DNA of 64,000 bases, taken from an uncultured bacterium (lineage in GTDB: Bacteria; Bacteroidota; Rhodothermia; Rhodothermales; Rubricoccaceae). Shown here piece by piece: positions 1 to 8,477 of this stretch (its first letter is position 1; every line of letters begins with the position of its first letter). The notes below the pieces were generated by a model that was not told the DNA's origin, ran no database searches, and worked only from the letters and a program-made list of their open reading frames with translations. The position numbers were made by a program, and so were the translations under genes. The stretch is taken from assembly GCA_947493945.1 (NCBI GenBank), contig CANLSR010000009.1, positions 1 through 64,000 of the forward strand, read 5' to 3'.

Positions 1-77
1 TCGAACCTCGAACCTCGAACCTCGAACCTCGAACCTCGAACCTCGAACCTCGAACCTCGAACCTCGAACCTCGAACC
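1..77. repeat. Heptanucleotide tandem array (TCGAACC)x11
   Basis: Eleven perfect copies of the 7-mer TCGAACC run from the first base of the window to the base before the ATG at 78. The array may extend beyond the left edge. It occupies the whole visible 5' leader of the downstream gene and leaves no room for a Shine-Dalgarno site. Related GAACC-type heptamers occur at 8478, 12642, 38697 and 52774. Confidence 0.95.
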
Positions 78-1238
78 ATGCGCCTCGTCGTCGTCGGGGG
101 GGGCCACGCCAGCCTCCCGCTCCTCCAGCACGCCCGCCGCCTGACCCGGGACGGCGCCGAGGTCACGTTGGTCTCGGACCGCCCCGAGCTGTGGTACTCC
201 GGCATGACGCCCGAGTGGCTCGGCGGCGTCTACCGCCAGCGCGACGTGACGGTGCCGCTGGCGCCCATCTGCGACGCGGCCGGCGTCCGGTTCGTCCAGG
301 CCCGGGCCACCGGCCTGGACCGCGAGCGGCGCGAGGTGGAGCTAGCCGACGCCGCGAGCGAGCCCTACGACGTGGTCGCGTTCGACATCGGCGCCGTCAA
401 CCCGGGCCGCGACGACGCGGACGGCGCCATCCGCGCCAAGCCGCTGTGGCGCATCGAGCGGTTGGGGGCGTTTCTGGACGAGGAGACCCGGGCGGAGCGT
501 CGGCTGGTGATCGTCGGCGGCGGGGCGGCGGGCGTCGAGTGCGCGCTCAACGTCACCGCCCGCTGCGGCCGCCGGCTGGCGGTGGTGATCGTCGAGCCCG
601 GCGACCGGCTGTGCCCGTCGCTGCCGGCGCGGCTGGGGCGCGGCGTCGAGAAGACGCTCAGGGCGCGCGGGGCCGAGGTCCGGTTCGGCGCGCGCGCCGA
701 GTCCGCCAGCGAGGCCGGCGTTCGGCTCGACACCGACGAGGTGCTCGACGCCGACGCCGTGCTGTGGGCGACGGGGTCGGTCGGGCCGCCGCTGTTCCGC
801 GAATCTGGGCTGCCGGTGACGGAGGAGGGCTTTGCCCAGGTCGACCGTGGGCTACGCTCGGTCGGCGACGGGCGCGTGTTCGTGGCCGGCGACAGCGCGG
901 CCGTGGCCGGGATGGAGGGTCTCAAGCGGGTCGGCGTGCACGCCGTCAAGCAAGGGTCGGTGCTGCGCGAGAACGTCGGCCAGGCGCTGGCGGCGCTGCG
1001 GCGAGGGCAGGACCCGGGCGCGGTGCCGCTGCGGCCGTTCCGCCCGTACCCCGTGGCGCCGCTGCTGGTCTCGACCGGAGAGCCCGAGGCGTGGGTCGCG
1101 GCCGGCCCGCTGGCGGTCCGCGGCGGCGCGTGGCTGCGCCTCAAGCACGCCGTGGACCGGCGCTGGATCGACCGCTACCGCGACGGCGCCAGCTACGGCG
1201 GGCGGTGGGACGCGCGCTCGGCGTCGGCGGTGGGCTAG
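78..1238 (+). CDS. FAD/NAD(P)-dependent pyridine nucleotide-disulfide oxidoreductase
   Basis: 386 aa flavoprotein. An N-terminal Rossmann motif VVVGGGHAS (residues 4-12) is followed by a SGMTPEW segment. A second dinucleotide fold carries VIVGGGAAGVE near residue 145, and a C-terminal FAD motif VFVAGDSAAV lies near residue 275. The SGM.P..L.G.Y pattern is typical of the NDH-2-like family also found fused to selenide-water dikinase, which suggests a type-2 NADH dehydrogenase-like or related oxidoreductase. The electron acceptor cannot be read from sequence. The ATG directly abuts a heptamer array, so the leader is unusual. A lipoprotein gene follows 8 nt downstream on the same strand. Confidence 0.85.
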   Translation: MRLVVVGGGHASLPLLQHARRLTRDGAEVTLVSDRPELWYSGMTPEWLGGVYRQRDVTVPLAPICDAAGVRFVQARATGLDRERREVELADAASEPYDVVAFDIGAVNPGRDDADGAIRAKPLWRIERLGAFLDEETRAERRLVIVGGGAAGVECALNVTARCGRRLAVVIVEPGDRLCPSLPARLGRGVEKTLRARGAEVRFGARAESASEAGVRLDTDEVLDADAVLWATGSVGPPLFRESGLPVTEEGFAQVDRGLRSVGDGRVFVAGDSAAVAGMEGLKRVGVHAVKQGSVLRENVGQALAALRRGQDPGAVPLRPFRPYPVAPLLVSTGEPEAWVAAGPLAVRGGAWLRLKHAVDRRWIDRYRDGASYGGRWDARSASAVG

Positions 1239-1246
1239 ACTGCGGC

Positions 1247-1819
1247 ATGGCCCGCCCCCTCTCCGCTCCCGCCCTGGCCGCGCTGACGGGCGTCGTCGCT
1301 TGCGCGGTGGCGCTCGCCGGCTGCGAGCGACAGCCGCCAGCGGCCGAGCCGGCCGGGGCCCCGCGTCCGCGCGCGGCCACGTCAGGGCCGAGCGGCCCGG
1401 CGCCGTTCGACGCCAGGGGCGTGGTGTTCGAGCCCGCCCAGCCGGAGGAGCCGCCCGAGTCCGTCGTCCAGATCCCGCCCCGGCCGGCACCGGCGCCGGC
1501 ACCGGCGCCGACCGTGGCTCCGCCGCCGCCGCCCGCCTCGCGCGGACCGTCGGGGAGCTGCGACGTCCGGGCGTCCGAGGGCTTCTGCTTCGCGTTCACC
1601 GGCGACGGCTGGACGCCAGGGGCGGCGCGGGCGCAGTGCGACGCGGCGCCCGAGGCGGAGTTTGGGCCGGGCACCTGCCCGCTGGAGGACCGGGTGGCGA
1701 CGTGCGCGTTCGAGCGGCCGTCGGCCCCGGGCCGCGAGATCGTCTACGTCTACTACGAGCCGTACGAGCCCGCGCTCGCGGAGCTGGCCTGCCCGGGCAC
1801 GTTTACGCGGCTGGAGTAG
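1247..1819 (+). CDS. Proline-rich lipoprotein, unknown function
   Basis: 190 aa. The N-terminus has a hydrophobic segment ending in the lipobox LAGC (Cys near residue 28), so it should be lipid-anchored in the envelope. A long Pro/Ala-rich linker follows, then a compact C-terminal domain of about 85 residues with six cysteines, probably disulfide-bonded (CDVRASEGFCF, AQCD, GTCP, ATCAF, LACPG). No family was recognised. The start ATG lies 8 nt after the oxidoreductase stop, suggesting co-transcription. The 3' end overlaps the convergent DoxX-like gene by 17 nt. Confidence 0.75.
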   Translation: MARPLSAPALAALTGVVACAVALAGCERQPPAAEPAGAPRPRAATSGPSGPAPFDARGVVFEPAQPEEPPESVVQIPPRPAPAPAPAPTVAPPPPPASRGPSGSCDVRASEGFCFAFTGDGWTPGAARAQCDAAPEAEFGPGTCPLEDRVATCAFERPSAPGREIVYVYYEPYEPALAELACPGTFTRLE

Positions 1820-2186
1820 CCTCCGCTCGGCCCGCGCCGCTGGCGCCGAGCACGGCGGCCACCAAGACGCCCTGGAGCGGCAGCCGCGCCCACGGCAGCC
1901 GCGCCCACGGCAGCCACGCCGGCCCGTCGGCGCCGACGGCCACCCAGACGTTGGCCGGGTAGACGGCCACTAGCAGCGCCACCACTCCCCATCCGGCCCA
2001 CTGGCGGACGCGCCCGACGAGCAGCCCGACACCACCGGCGACCTCGGCCAGCCCGCTGACTACGATCATCGCGCGCGGGGCCGGAATCGACGGCGGCATG
2101 GCCGCGTCGTAAATCTGGGGCGCCGCCAGGTGGAGCACGCCGGCCGCGACGAATACGGCCGCCAGCGCCCGGCGCCCCGCCCTCAC
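1803..2186 (-). CDS. DoxX-like small integral membrane protein
   Basis: 127 aa with four predicted hydrophobic segments: AVFVAAGVLHLAAP, IVVSGLAEVAGGVGLLVG, AGWGVVALLVAVYPANVWVA and a C-terminal LQGVLVAAVLGA. This is the length and layout of DoxX/MauE-type four-helix proteins. The GTG start overlaps the upstream TGA (GTGA), indicating translational coupling to the gene ending at 2183. A 15-bp tandem duplication gives the repeated WARLP. Function unknown beyond the fold. Confidence 0.7.
   Translation of the reverse strand: MRAGRRALAAVFVAAGVLHLAAPQIYDAAMPPSIPAPRAMIVVSGLAEVAGGVGLLVGRVRQWAGWGVVALLVAVYPANVWVAVGADGPAWLPWARLPWARLPLQGVLVAAVLGASGAGRAEATPAA
1878..1914. repeat. 15-bp tandem repeat inside the DoxX-like gene
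   Basis: CGGCAGCCGCGCCCA occurs twice in direct succession, followed by a partial third copy. In the minus-strand gene it encodes a duplicated WARLP between the third and fourth hydrophobic segments. Because 15 bp is a multiple of three, the repeat keeps the frame and could change copy number without destroying the gene. Confidence 0.85.
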
Positions 2187-2815
2187 AGCCCGACCACCAG
2201 CCGCACGCCCGCCGCCGACGCGCCCAGCTCCGCCCGGCTGGCGATCTCGACGAGCGAGCCCAGGCGCTCGCGTGTGCCGAGATAGGCGACGGCGTCCAGG
2301 ACCAGCAGGCCCGCGCCCTGGAGCACCAGCGCGGCGCCGTGCCCCCGCCACGCGTCGGGCGTCGGGACGCCGCGCCCGGCGACGGCCAGCAACGTGCCGC
2401 CGACGGCCATGTACCCCACGTTGAGGCCGAGGTTGACCAGCAGCACGTCGGCGTAGCCGTTCTCGGCGGCGAACGCGGCGGCCCAGTCCGCGACCGGCGC
2501 GTCCGGGCCGCCAGCCAGCCCGACGGCCGCGATCCCGACGTTGACGACGCCCCACGCGCCCGACTGGAGCCCGAACGCCCACCGCCCCGGCTGCGTCTCG
2601 CGGTCCGACGCCAGCACCAGCGCCGCGCCGCCAACGGCGTTGGCCAGCCCCCACGCACCGACGCGCCACAGGTGCGCCCGCTGGTCGGTGTGGAGCGCGG
2701 CCGACAACCGGTGGGTCCACGCAGTCAACGCCTCGACCTCGGACGGCTGGGCCGCCGCGCTGGCGGCGACCGCCAGCAGGACGAGGGCGACGCCCACGCG
2801 AACGGGAACGGTCAT
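2183..2815 (-). CDS. Secreted or membrane protein with several hydrophobic segments, unknown function
   Basis: 210 aa from the ATG at 2815, chosen because MTVPVRVGVALVLLAVAASAAAQ forms a clean signal peptide; an in-frame start 8 codons upstream lacks this logic. Hydrophobic stretches include VGAWGLANAVGGAALVLA, WGVVNVGIAAVGLAGG, LLVNLGLNVGYMAVGGTLLAV and ALVLQGAGLLVLDAVAYLG. This spacing resembles a four-helix membrane protein with an N-terminal signal, possibly of the DUF6992 type; the family call is tentative. The stop overlaps the start of the DoxX-like gene, so the two form an operon. Confidence 0.65.
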   Translation of the reverse strand: MTVPVRVGVALVLLAVAASAAAQPSEVEALTAWTHRLSAALHTDQRAHLWRVGAWGLANAVGGAALVLASDRETQPGRWAFGLQSGAWGVVNVGIAAVGLAGGPDAPVADWAAAFAAENGYADVLLVNLGLNVGYMAVGGTLLAVAGRGVPTPDAWRGHGAALVLQGAGLLVLDAVAYLGTRERLGSLVEIASRAELGASAAGVRLVVGL

Positions 2816-2884
2816 GGCGAGGGACCCCGGACGGGGCACGAGGGGTCACAGGGGCGGCGTTCCCTCAACCCCGCTCCCCCGCTC

Positions 2885-3421
2885 GTGTTCGGCCGCCTCC
2901 TCCTGCTCTTCCTGATCGTCCCGGTCCTGGACCTCACGCTGCTGGTCTCGGTCGGCAGCCGGATCGGGCTCGGCCCGACGCTGGCCATCGTGGTCGTGAC
3001 CGCCGTGGCCGGCTCGTGGCTGGCCAGGCGCGAGGGCGTCGCGGCGTGGCGCCGCGTCCAGTCGCGCATGGCCACGGGCGGCCTGCCGGGGCCGGAGCTG
3101 ATCGACGGGCTCATCATCTTGGTCTCGGGCACGCTGCTCCTGACACCCGGCTTCCTGACCGACATCGCCGGCCTCCTGGGCCTGTTCCCCCCGACGCGGG
3201 CGATCGCGCGGCGCGCGCTGAAACGCCGGTTCGAGCGCTCGATCGCGACCGGCCACGCCCACGTGATCCACACCGGCCCCTTTGCCGGGGGCCCGTTCGG
3301 CGGCGTGGCCGGCGGCGGCTTCGGCGCCCCGCCGCGCATCGAAGACGCCGAAGTCGTCGAGGTCCGGCCGGCCGAGGGCGCGGAGCGGACGGACGGAGGC
3401 GCCGCCGGGACCGCCGGGTAG
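2885..3421 (+). CDS. fxsA: FxsA family membrane protein
   Basis: 178 aa. The FxsA fold is clear: hydrophobic N-terminus LLLLFLIVPVLDLTLLV, second helix LAIVVVTAVAGSWLARREG, the conserved arginine-rich turn, then LIDGLIILVSGTLLLTPGFLTDIAGLLGLFPPTR. FxsA is a cytoplasmic membrane protein whose overproduction relieves phage T7 exclusion in E. coli; its normal role is uncertain. The GTG at 2885 is the only start that places the first helix at the N-terminus. A glycine-rich tail ends the protein. A CCGCTGGCGG element begins 4 nt after the stop. Confidence 0.88.
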   Translation: MFGRLLLLFLIVPVLDLTLLVSVGSRIGLGPTLAIVVVTAVAGSWLARREGVAAWRRVQSRMATGGLPGPELIDGLIILVSGTLLLTPGFLTDIAGLLGLFPPTRAIARRALKRRFERSIATGHAHVIHTGPFAGGPFGGVAGGGFGAPPRIEDAEVVEVRPAEGAERTDGGAAGTAG

Positions 3422-3424
3422 CAC

Positions 3425-3434
3425 CCGCTGGCGG
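3425..3434. repeat. CCGCTGGCGG element downstream of fxsA
   Basis: A copy of the quasi-palindromic 10-mer (CCGC-TG-GCGG) lies 4 nt after the FxsA stop in the short convergent spacer. It continues into CGTCGCCGGCGAGG, a layout shared with the copies near 54615 and 56413. Confidence 0.7.
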
Positions 3435-3468
3435 TCGTCGCCGGCGAGGAGACGGAGCCGTCCGATCG

Positions 3469-4968
3469 CTACCGACCGTCGATGCGCCCCAACAGGTCCG
3501 GGGCGACCGCCGCGTCGCGCGGGAGGAGCACGCCGGCCAGCAGGCGCAACTCCGCCTCCGCCAGCCGCGACCGGTAGACCGCCTCCACGCGCCGCGTCCG
3601 CACGTCGACCAGGGCGAGTTGGATCTGGCGGAGGTCGACGGGCGTGATGAACCCCAGCCGGAGCTGGGCCAGCGCCACGCGGACGTTCTCGCGCGCCACC
3701 TGCTCGTTCAGCGTCTCCAGGTCCACGAGCGCCCGGAACCCGCGCGCGGTCGCCGCCAGCCGGGCGGCGCGGGCCCGGTTGGAGACGCGCTCGCCGGCCG
3801 TGGTCAGCTCGGCTTGGCTCAGGCGGATCCGGGCGTTCTCCAGCCGCCGCCGCCGCTCGCCGGCGTCGAAGATCGGCAGCGACGCCGTGAGCCCGTAGCG
3901 CAGGTCCGGCCCGACGGTCGGGTCGAAGTCGGGGGGCAAAAAGCCGCTGTCGAACACCGTCAGCCCCACGCCGGCCGCGGCGCGGACGGTCGGGAGGTAG
4001 TCCGAGCGCACCTGGGCGACGGCTTGGGCCGCGGCGTCCTCGGCGGCCTCGAACGACCGGACGCGGCGGTTGCCCAACGCCGCCTCGGCCGCCAGCGCGT
4101 CGAGCGCGGCCGGCGGGTCCAGGGCGAGGGTGTCGGTCACCGCGACGGCGGCGGGGTCGGGCAGCGCCAGCAGGCCGCCCAGCTCGGCACGCGCGCCGGC
4201 CAGCTGGACTTGTTGCTGGAGCAGCAGGGCCCGGTCGGCGTTGTAGTCGGCGAGGGCGAGCGCGGCGTCGATCTCGGCCGAGGTGCCGATCTGGACCTCG
4301 GCCTGGGCGATCCGCAGGCGGTCCTCGGACACGGCGACGGCCTCGGCGCGCGCGTCGGCCAGCTCCAGCTGGCGGGCGGCGTCGAGGTAGGCGGCGGCCA
4401 CGTCGAGGGCCAGCGCCTCGGCGTCCGCGTCGGCCAAGAGCGCCAGCCGCCGGGCCTCGGCCTGCAAGCGGCGGTAGGTCGCGGCGCGGAGCCCGCCGTC
4501 GTAGAGCGTGTAGCCCAGCGTGAGCGCGGCGTCGAGCGCCGTCGAGGACCGGGCCAGGCCGCCGGCGCCCGCGTTCGTGCTGTCGCCGCCGCCGAACCCG
4601 CCGCTCCGCGAGCCCGCCAGCCCGGCGCTGGCGTCCAGCGTCGGGAGGTAGCCGGCGTTCCCCAGCGTGACGTCGTTGGCCGCGCGCACGCCTTCGAGCA
4701 CCGAGACCGCCGGGTCGGGGTTGCGGACGAGCGCCTGCTCGATGGCCTCCGCCAGCGTCAGCCGGAGCGCGCCCGGCGGCGCGTCGAGGCTCGGCAGCGG
4801 CGGCTGGGTCGGGAAGGTGCCGCCGTAGAGCCGGAGCGAGTCGGGCAGCGGCGGGATCGAGTCCTGGCGCAGCGACGGCGGCTGCACCTGGGCGCTCGCC
4901 CCGCTGGCGGCAGCGATGAGCAGGGCGACGGCGAGAGCCTTCAGGACCGATTTGGCAAGCGACGACAC
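3469..4968 (-). CDS. TolC-family outer-membrane efflux channel
   Basis: 499 aa from the GTG at 4968. The signal peptide LAKSVLKALAVALLIAAASGASA is followed by two TolC-type repeats of long alternating helices (for example LALDVAAAYLDAARQLELADARAEAV), each carrying the LTLAEAIEQALVRNP-like entry motif. It forms the outer-membrane duct of a tripartite RND pump and is the third gene of the operon after the adaptor and pump. The frame stays open upstream to 5145, but that part only reads through a double-hairpin repeat, so the GTG next to the signal peptide was preferred. 173 nt separate it from the pump gene. Confidence 0.88.
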   Translation of the reverse strand: MSSLAKSVLKALAVALLIAAASGASAQVQPPSLRQDSIPPLPDSLRLYGGTFPTQPPLPSLDAPPGALRLTLAEAIEQALVRNPDPAVSVLEGVRAANDVTLGNAGYLPTLDASAGLAGSRSGGFGGGDSTNAGAGGLARSSTALDAALTLGYTLYDGGLRAATYRRLQAEARRLALLADADAEALALDVAAAYLDAARQLELADARAEAVAVSEDRLRIAQAEVQIGTSAEIDAALALADYNADRALLLQQQVQLAGARAELGGLLALPDPAAVAVTDTLALDPPAALDALAAEAALGNRRVRSFEAAEDAAAQAVAQVRSDYLPTVRAAAGVGLTVFDSGFLPPDFDPTVGPDLRYGLTASLPIFDAGERRRRLENARIRLSQAELTTAGERVSNRARAARLAATARGFRALVDLETLNEQVARENVRVALAQLRLGFITPVDLRQIQLALVDVRTRRVEAVYRSRLAEAELRLLAGVLLPRDAAVAPDLLGRIDGR

Positions 4969-4983
4969 ACTCTCTACGACATC

Positions 4984-5102
4984 CCCTCTCCCTTTGGGAG
5001 AGGGACAGGGTGAGGGCGAACCGAGCGCGAGGCGAGTCGAAAGGCCCCTCACCCCAGCCCTGGCTGGCGCCGACGCTGGCGCGGTCTCCCAGGGGGAGAG
5101 GG
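4984..5102. repeat. REPIN-like double hairpin between RND pump and TolC genes
   Basis: Hairpin 1 is CCCTCTCCC-TTT-GGGAGAGGG (4984-5004, perfect 9-bp stem), followed by ACAGGGTGAGGG. After about 30 nt the complementary half appears inverted: CCCCTCACCCC, then TCTCCCAGGGGGAGA (second hairpin near 5084-5098). Two related hairpins in opposite orientation with a spacer is the architecture of REP doublets (REPINs). The CCCTCTCCC/GGGAGAGGG core is a palindrome seen in intergenic DNA of many bacteria. It sits between the stop of the pump gene and the start of the TolC gene. Confidence 0.75.
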
Positions 5103-5141
5103 AGCTAAGTGCTTCCGCCCATAGTCGTCTCACGAATTGAG

Positions 5142-8100
5142 TCACGACGACTTCGGGAGTTCTGTGATGGTCGGGTGGTCGCCCACCGCGCCATCGCCGT
5201 CGTCAGGCCGAACGACCGGCGCCGGGTCGGCCGGCAGCGCGTCCGCCGCGCCGTCGCCGCTCGCGTCCGGCTGGCGGTCGGTGTCGGCGTGCTCGTCCGG
5301 CTCGCCCTCGGCGTCCGCCACCCCGCCAGGGACAGCGCCAGCTAGCGGGTCGGAGGCGTCCTCGCCCAGCGACGGCGACACGCCCTCGCTGGCCAGGAAC
5401 GTGTAGAGCGCCGGGATGACGTAGAGCGTCAGCGCCGTGCCGACGACCAGGCCGCCGATCACCGCCAGGCCCATCGGGACGCGGCTCTCGGCACCGGAGC
5501 CCAGCGCGAGCGCGATCGGCAGCGTGCCCAGGACGGTCGAGAACGCCGTCATCAGGATCGGGCGGAAGCGTGCCGCCGCGGCCTCCTCGGCCGCCTGGCG
5601 CCGGTCCATCCCCTCGGCCCGCTGCTGCTTGGCAAACTCGACGATCAGGATGCCGTTTTTCGTGACGAGACCGATCAGCATCACCAGCCCGATCTGGCTG
5701 AACACGTTGAGCGTGCTCCCGAACACGTAGAGCGCGCCCAGGGCGCCGACGAGCGCCAGCGGGACGGTCAGCAAGATCGTGACGGGGTCGCGGAAACTCT
5801 CGAACTGGGCCGCCAGCACGAGGTAGATCAGCACGAGTGCCAGGCCGAACACGACCCAGATGGAGCCGCCGGTCTCCTCAAAGTCCCTACTCTGGCCGTC
5901 CAGGGCGGTCGAGAAGCCCGGCGGCAGCGTCTCGTCGGCGATCGTCTCCATCGCGGCGATGGCGTCGCCGAGCGAGACGCCGGGCGCGGGCTGGGCCGAG
6001 ACCGTCGCCGCCGTGAACCGGTTGAAGCGGTAGAGCTGGGGCGGCGCGGCCGATTCGGTCAGCGTGACCAGGTTGGACAACGGGATCGGCCGCCCCTCCG
6101 AGCTGCGCACGAAGATGCCCTGGATGGCGTTGGGCGTGTCGCGCGCTTGGCGTTCGAGTTGGCCGATGATCTCGTACTGCTCGCCGCCGCGGTTGAAGTA
6201 GCCGAACCGGCCCTCGCTCAGCGCCACCGCCAGCGCCTGGGCCACGTCGATGGGCGCGATGCCCAGCGCCTGGGCGCGGTCGCGGTCCACCTCCACCTGG
6301 AGCTCGGGCAGCGTAAACTCTAGGTCGGCGCGGGCAAACTGGAAGGCCGGGTCCTGGGTCGCCCGCTCCATGAACGCCGGCAGCGCGTCGCGCAGCGCCT
6401 CCAGGTCGGGCGCCTGGAGCACCATCTGGACCGGCAGCCCGCGCCCCGACGACGTCTGGATGGTCGCCGGCTGGCTCACGTTGACGCGCGCACCGGGCAG
6501 CGTCTTGACCGCCGCCTGGACCGCGTTCGCGATCTCGTCCTGGCTCCGCTCGCGTTGGTCGGGCTTGACCAGGATGAGGTTGCCGAACGCCGAGTTGACC
6601 GAGCTGGACGATCCAAACCCAGGCGAGGTGACCGTGATGAGCGCGTCGATCTCGGGCACCTCGCGCTGGAGCAGCCGGATCAGCTCGTTGGTGTAGCCGT
6701 CCATGTAGGCGTAGCCCCGGCCCTGCGGTGCGTTCGCGAACACCCGGATCTGGGAGCGGTCCTCGGCCGGCGCCAGCTCGCTCTCCAGGGTCGTAAACAG
6801 CCACCACGTGCCCAGCCCGGCCGCCGCCATCGCTACGAACGCCAGCCAGCGGACGTTGAGGAAGCCCGCCAGCGACTGGCGGTAGGCGTCGTTGAGGCGG
6901 ACGAACAGCGGCTCGGTTTTGCGGTAGAGCCACGGCTTCCGGTCGCGCTTTTTGAGCAGCTTCGACGACAGCATCGGCGTCAGCGTCAGCGCGGCGAAGC
7001 TGGAGATCACGACCGCGGCGGCGATCGTCAGCCCGAACTCGCGGAACAGCGCGCCGATCACGCCGCCCTGGAAGATGATGGGCAGGAAGACGGCCACCAG
7101 CGCCAGCGTCGTCGCGATCACGGCGACGTAGATCTCCTTGGTCCCGGCAATAGCCGCCGGGACCGGGTCCATGCCACCCTCGATCTTGGCGTAGATGTTC
7201 TCCAGCACCACGATCGCATCGTCCACGACGAGTCCAATCGCCAGCACCAGGGCCAGCAGCGTCAGCACGTTGATCGAGAAGCCCGCCAGCGCCATCACGC
7301 CGAACGCGCCGACCAACGCGACCGGGATCACGACGACCGGGATCAGGGTCGTCCGCCAGTCGCGCAAGAAGCCGAAGATGACGAGCACCACCAGCGCGAG
7401 CGCGATAAAGACCGTGTTGCGGACCTCGGCGATGGACGCCCGGATGGGCTCGGTGTTGTCGAACCCGATGCCCAACTCGATGCCGTCCGGGATGTCCGGC
7501 TCGATGTCCTCGATGCGCTTGTAGAACTCGTCGACGATGTCGATGCTGTTGGCGTCGGCGAGGGGCCGCAGGACCACGCCCACCATCGCGATGCCGTCGC
7601 GCTTTAGGACCGTCCGCTGGTTCTGGGCCGCCAGCTCGACGCGGCCGACGTCGCGGAAGCGCACCAGCGTGGTCCCGTCGTTTTTCAGGACCAGGTCCTC
7701 GAACTCCTCGACGGTCGAGAGCCGAGTCAATGGGCGGATGGTCAGCTCCACCTGGTCGCCCTCGACGATGCCGCCGGGCAGCTCGACGTTCTGCTCCGCG
7801 ACCGCCCGCTGCACGTCACCCGGCGTGAGCCCGTAGGCCGCCAGCCGGGCCGGGTCCATCCACAGGCGCATCGCGTAGCGCTTGTCGCCCCAGATGTCCA
7901 CCGACGCCACGCCGTCGATGGTCTGCAGCCGCTCGGCGAAAAAGTTGTCGGCGATCTCGGACAGCTCCAGCAGGCTGTGGCTCTCCGACGACAGGTTGAG
8001 GAAGATGACCGGGTCGCCGTCCGAGTTGGACTTGGAGATGACCGGCTCCTCGGCCTCGTCCGGGATCCGCCCGCGCGCGCGGCTGACGCGGTCGCGCACG

Positions 8101-8423
8101 TCGGCCGCGGCGGCGTCCAGATCCGCGCCCAGGTCGAACTCGACGCGGACCGTGCTCCGGCCCTGGTTGCTGGTGCTCGTGATGGAGCGGATGCCGTCGA
8201 TGGCGTTGACCGACTCCTCGATGGGCTCGGTCACCTGGGTCTCGACCACGGCCGCGTTGGCGCCGCGGAGGTCGGTCCGCACCGAGATCACCGGCGTCTG
8301 GACGATGGGGTACTCGCGCACGCCCAGCTCCAAAAACCCGATGGCCCCGCCGATCACGATCGCGAGCGACATGACCGTCGCGAGGACGGGCCGGCGGACG
8401 GAGACGTCGTAGAGCGAGGCCAC
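5142..8423 (-). CDS. RND-family multidrug efflux pump (AcrB/MexB-like, HAE1)
   Basis: 1093 aa inner-membrane proton-driven exporter. The N-terminal helix VRRPVLATVMSLAIVIGG leads into the periplasmic porter domain. TM4 carries the proton-relay pair in GLVVDDAIVVLENIY, and TM10 carries the partner lysine in GLVTKNGILIVEFAKQQ. Family length is about 1030-1050; the excess is an acidic, low-complexity C-terminal tail rich in Asp and Pro. The GTG at 8423 was chosen because it precedes the conserved first helix. The upstream open frame only translates a heptamer repeat. It is the second gene of the adaptor-pump-channel operon. Confidence 0.93.
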   Translation of the reverse strand: MASLYDVSVRRPVLATVMSLAIVIGGAIGFLELGVREYPIVQTPVISVRTDLRGANAAVVETQVTEPIEESVNAIDGIRSITSTSNQGRSTVRVEFDLGADLDAAAADVRDRVSRARGRIPDEAEEPVISKSNSDGDPVIFLNLSSESHSLLELSEIADNFFAERLQTIDGVASVDIWGDKRYAMRLWMDPARLAAYGLTPGDVQRAVAEQNVELPGGIVEGDQVELTIRPLTRLSTVEEFEDLVLKNDGTTLVRFRDVGRVELAAQNQRTVLKRDGIAMVGVVLRPLADANSIDIVDEFYKRIEDIEPDIPDGIELGIGFDNTEPIRASIAEVRNTVFIALALVVLVIFGFLRDWRTTLIPVVVIPVALVGAFGVMALAGFSINVLTLLALVLAIGLVVDDAIVVLENIYAKIEGGMDPVPAAIAGTKEIYVAVIATTLALVAVFLPIIFQGGVIGALFREFGLTIAAAVVISSFAALTLTPMLSSKLLKKRDRKPWLYRKTEPLFVRLNDAYRQSLAGFLNVRWLAFVAMAAAGLGTWWLFTTLESELAPAEDRSQIRVFANAPQGRGYAYMDGYTNELIRLLQREVPEIDALITVTSPGFGSSSSVNSAFGNLILVKPDQRERSQDEIANAVQAAVKTLPGARVNVSQPATIQTSSGRGLPVQMVLQAPDLEALRDALPAFMERATQDPAFQFARADLEFTLPELQVEVDRDRAQALGIAPIDVAQALAVALSEGRFGYFNRGGEQYEIIGQLERQARDTPNAIQGIFVRSSEGRPIPLSNLVTLTESAAPPQLYRFNRFTAATVSAQPAPGVSLGDAIAAMETIADETLPPGFSTALDGQSRDFEETGGSIWVVFGLALVLIYLVLAAQFESFRDPVTILLTVPLALVGALGALYVFGSTLNVFSQIGLVMLIGLVTKNGILIVEFAKQQRAEGMDRRQAAEEAAAARFRPILMTAFSTVLGTLPIALALGSGAESRVPMGLAVIGGLVVGTALTLYVIPALYTFLASEGVSPSLGEDASDPLAGAVPGGVADAEGEPDEHADTDRQPDASGDGAADALPADPAPVVRPDDGDGAVGDHPTITELPKSS

Positions 8424-8477
8424 TAGATCGAGCGGGTGGAGCGACTGGCGGCGCGCGCCGCCAGCGGGGCGGGGAGA

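Noticed and set aside
1-77. Heptamer arrays as CRISPR repeats or telomere-like ends
   Set aside because: Units are 7 bp without spacers, so they are not CRISPR. Although one array lies at the window edge, identical types occur internally, so there is no evidence for a chromosome end.
3016-5013. Long plus-strand open frame antisense to the TolC gene
   Set aside because: Arg/Gly/Gln-rich low-complexity translation without a recognisable domain; a shadow frame of GC-rich DNA. The minus-strand frame encodes a clear TolC protein.
4969-5145. N-terminal extension of the TolC protein through the double hairpin
   Set aside because: It would place about 59 repeat-derived residues before a good signal peptide.
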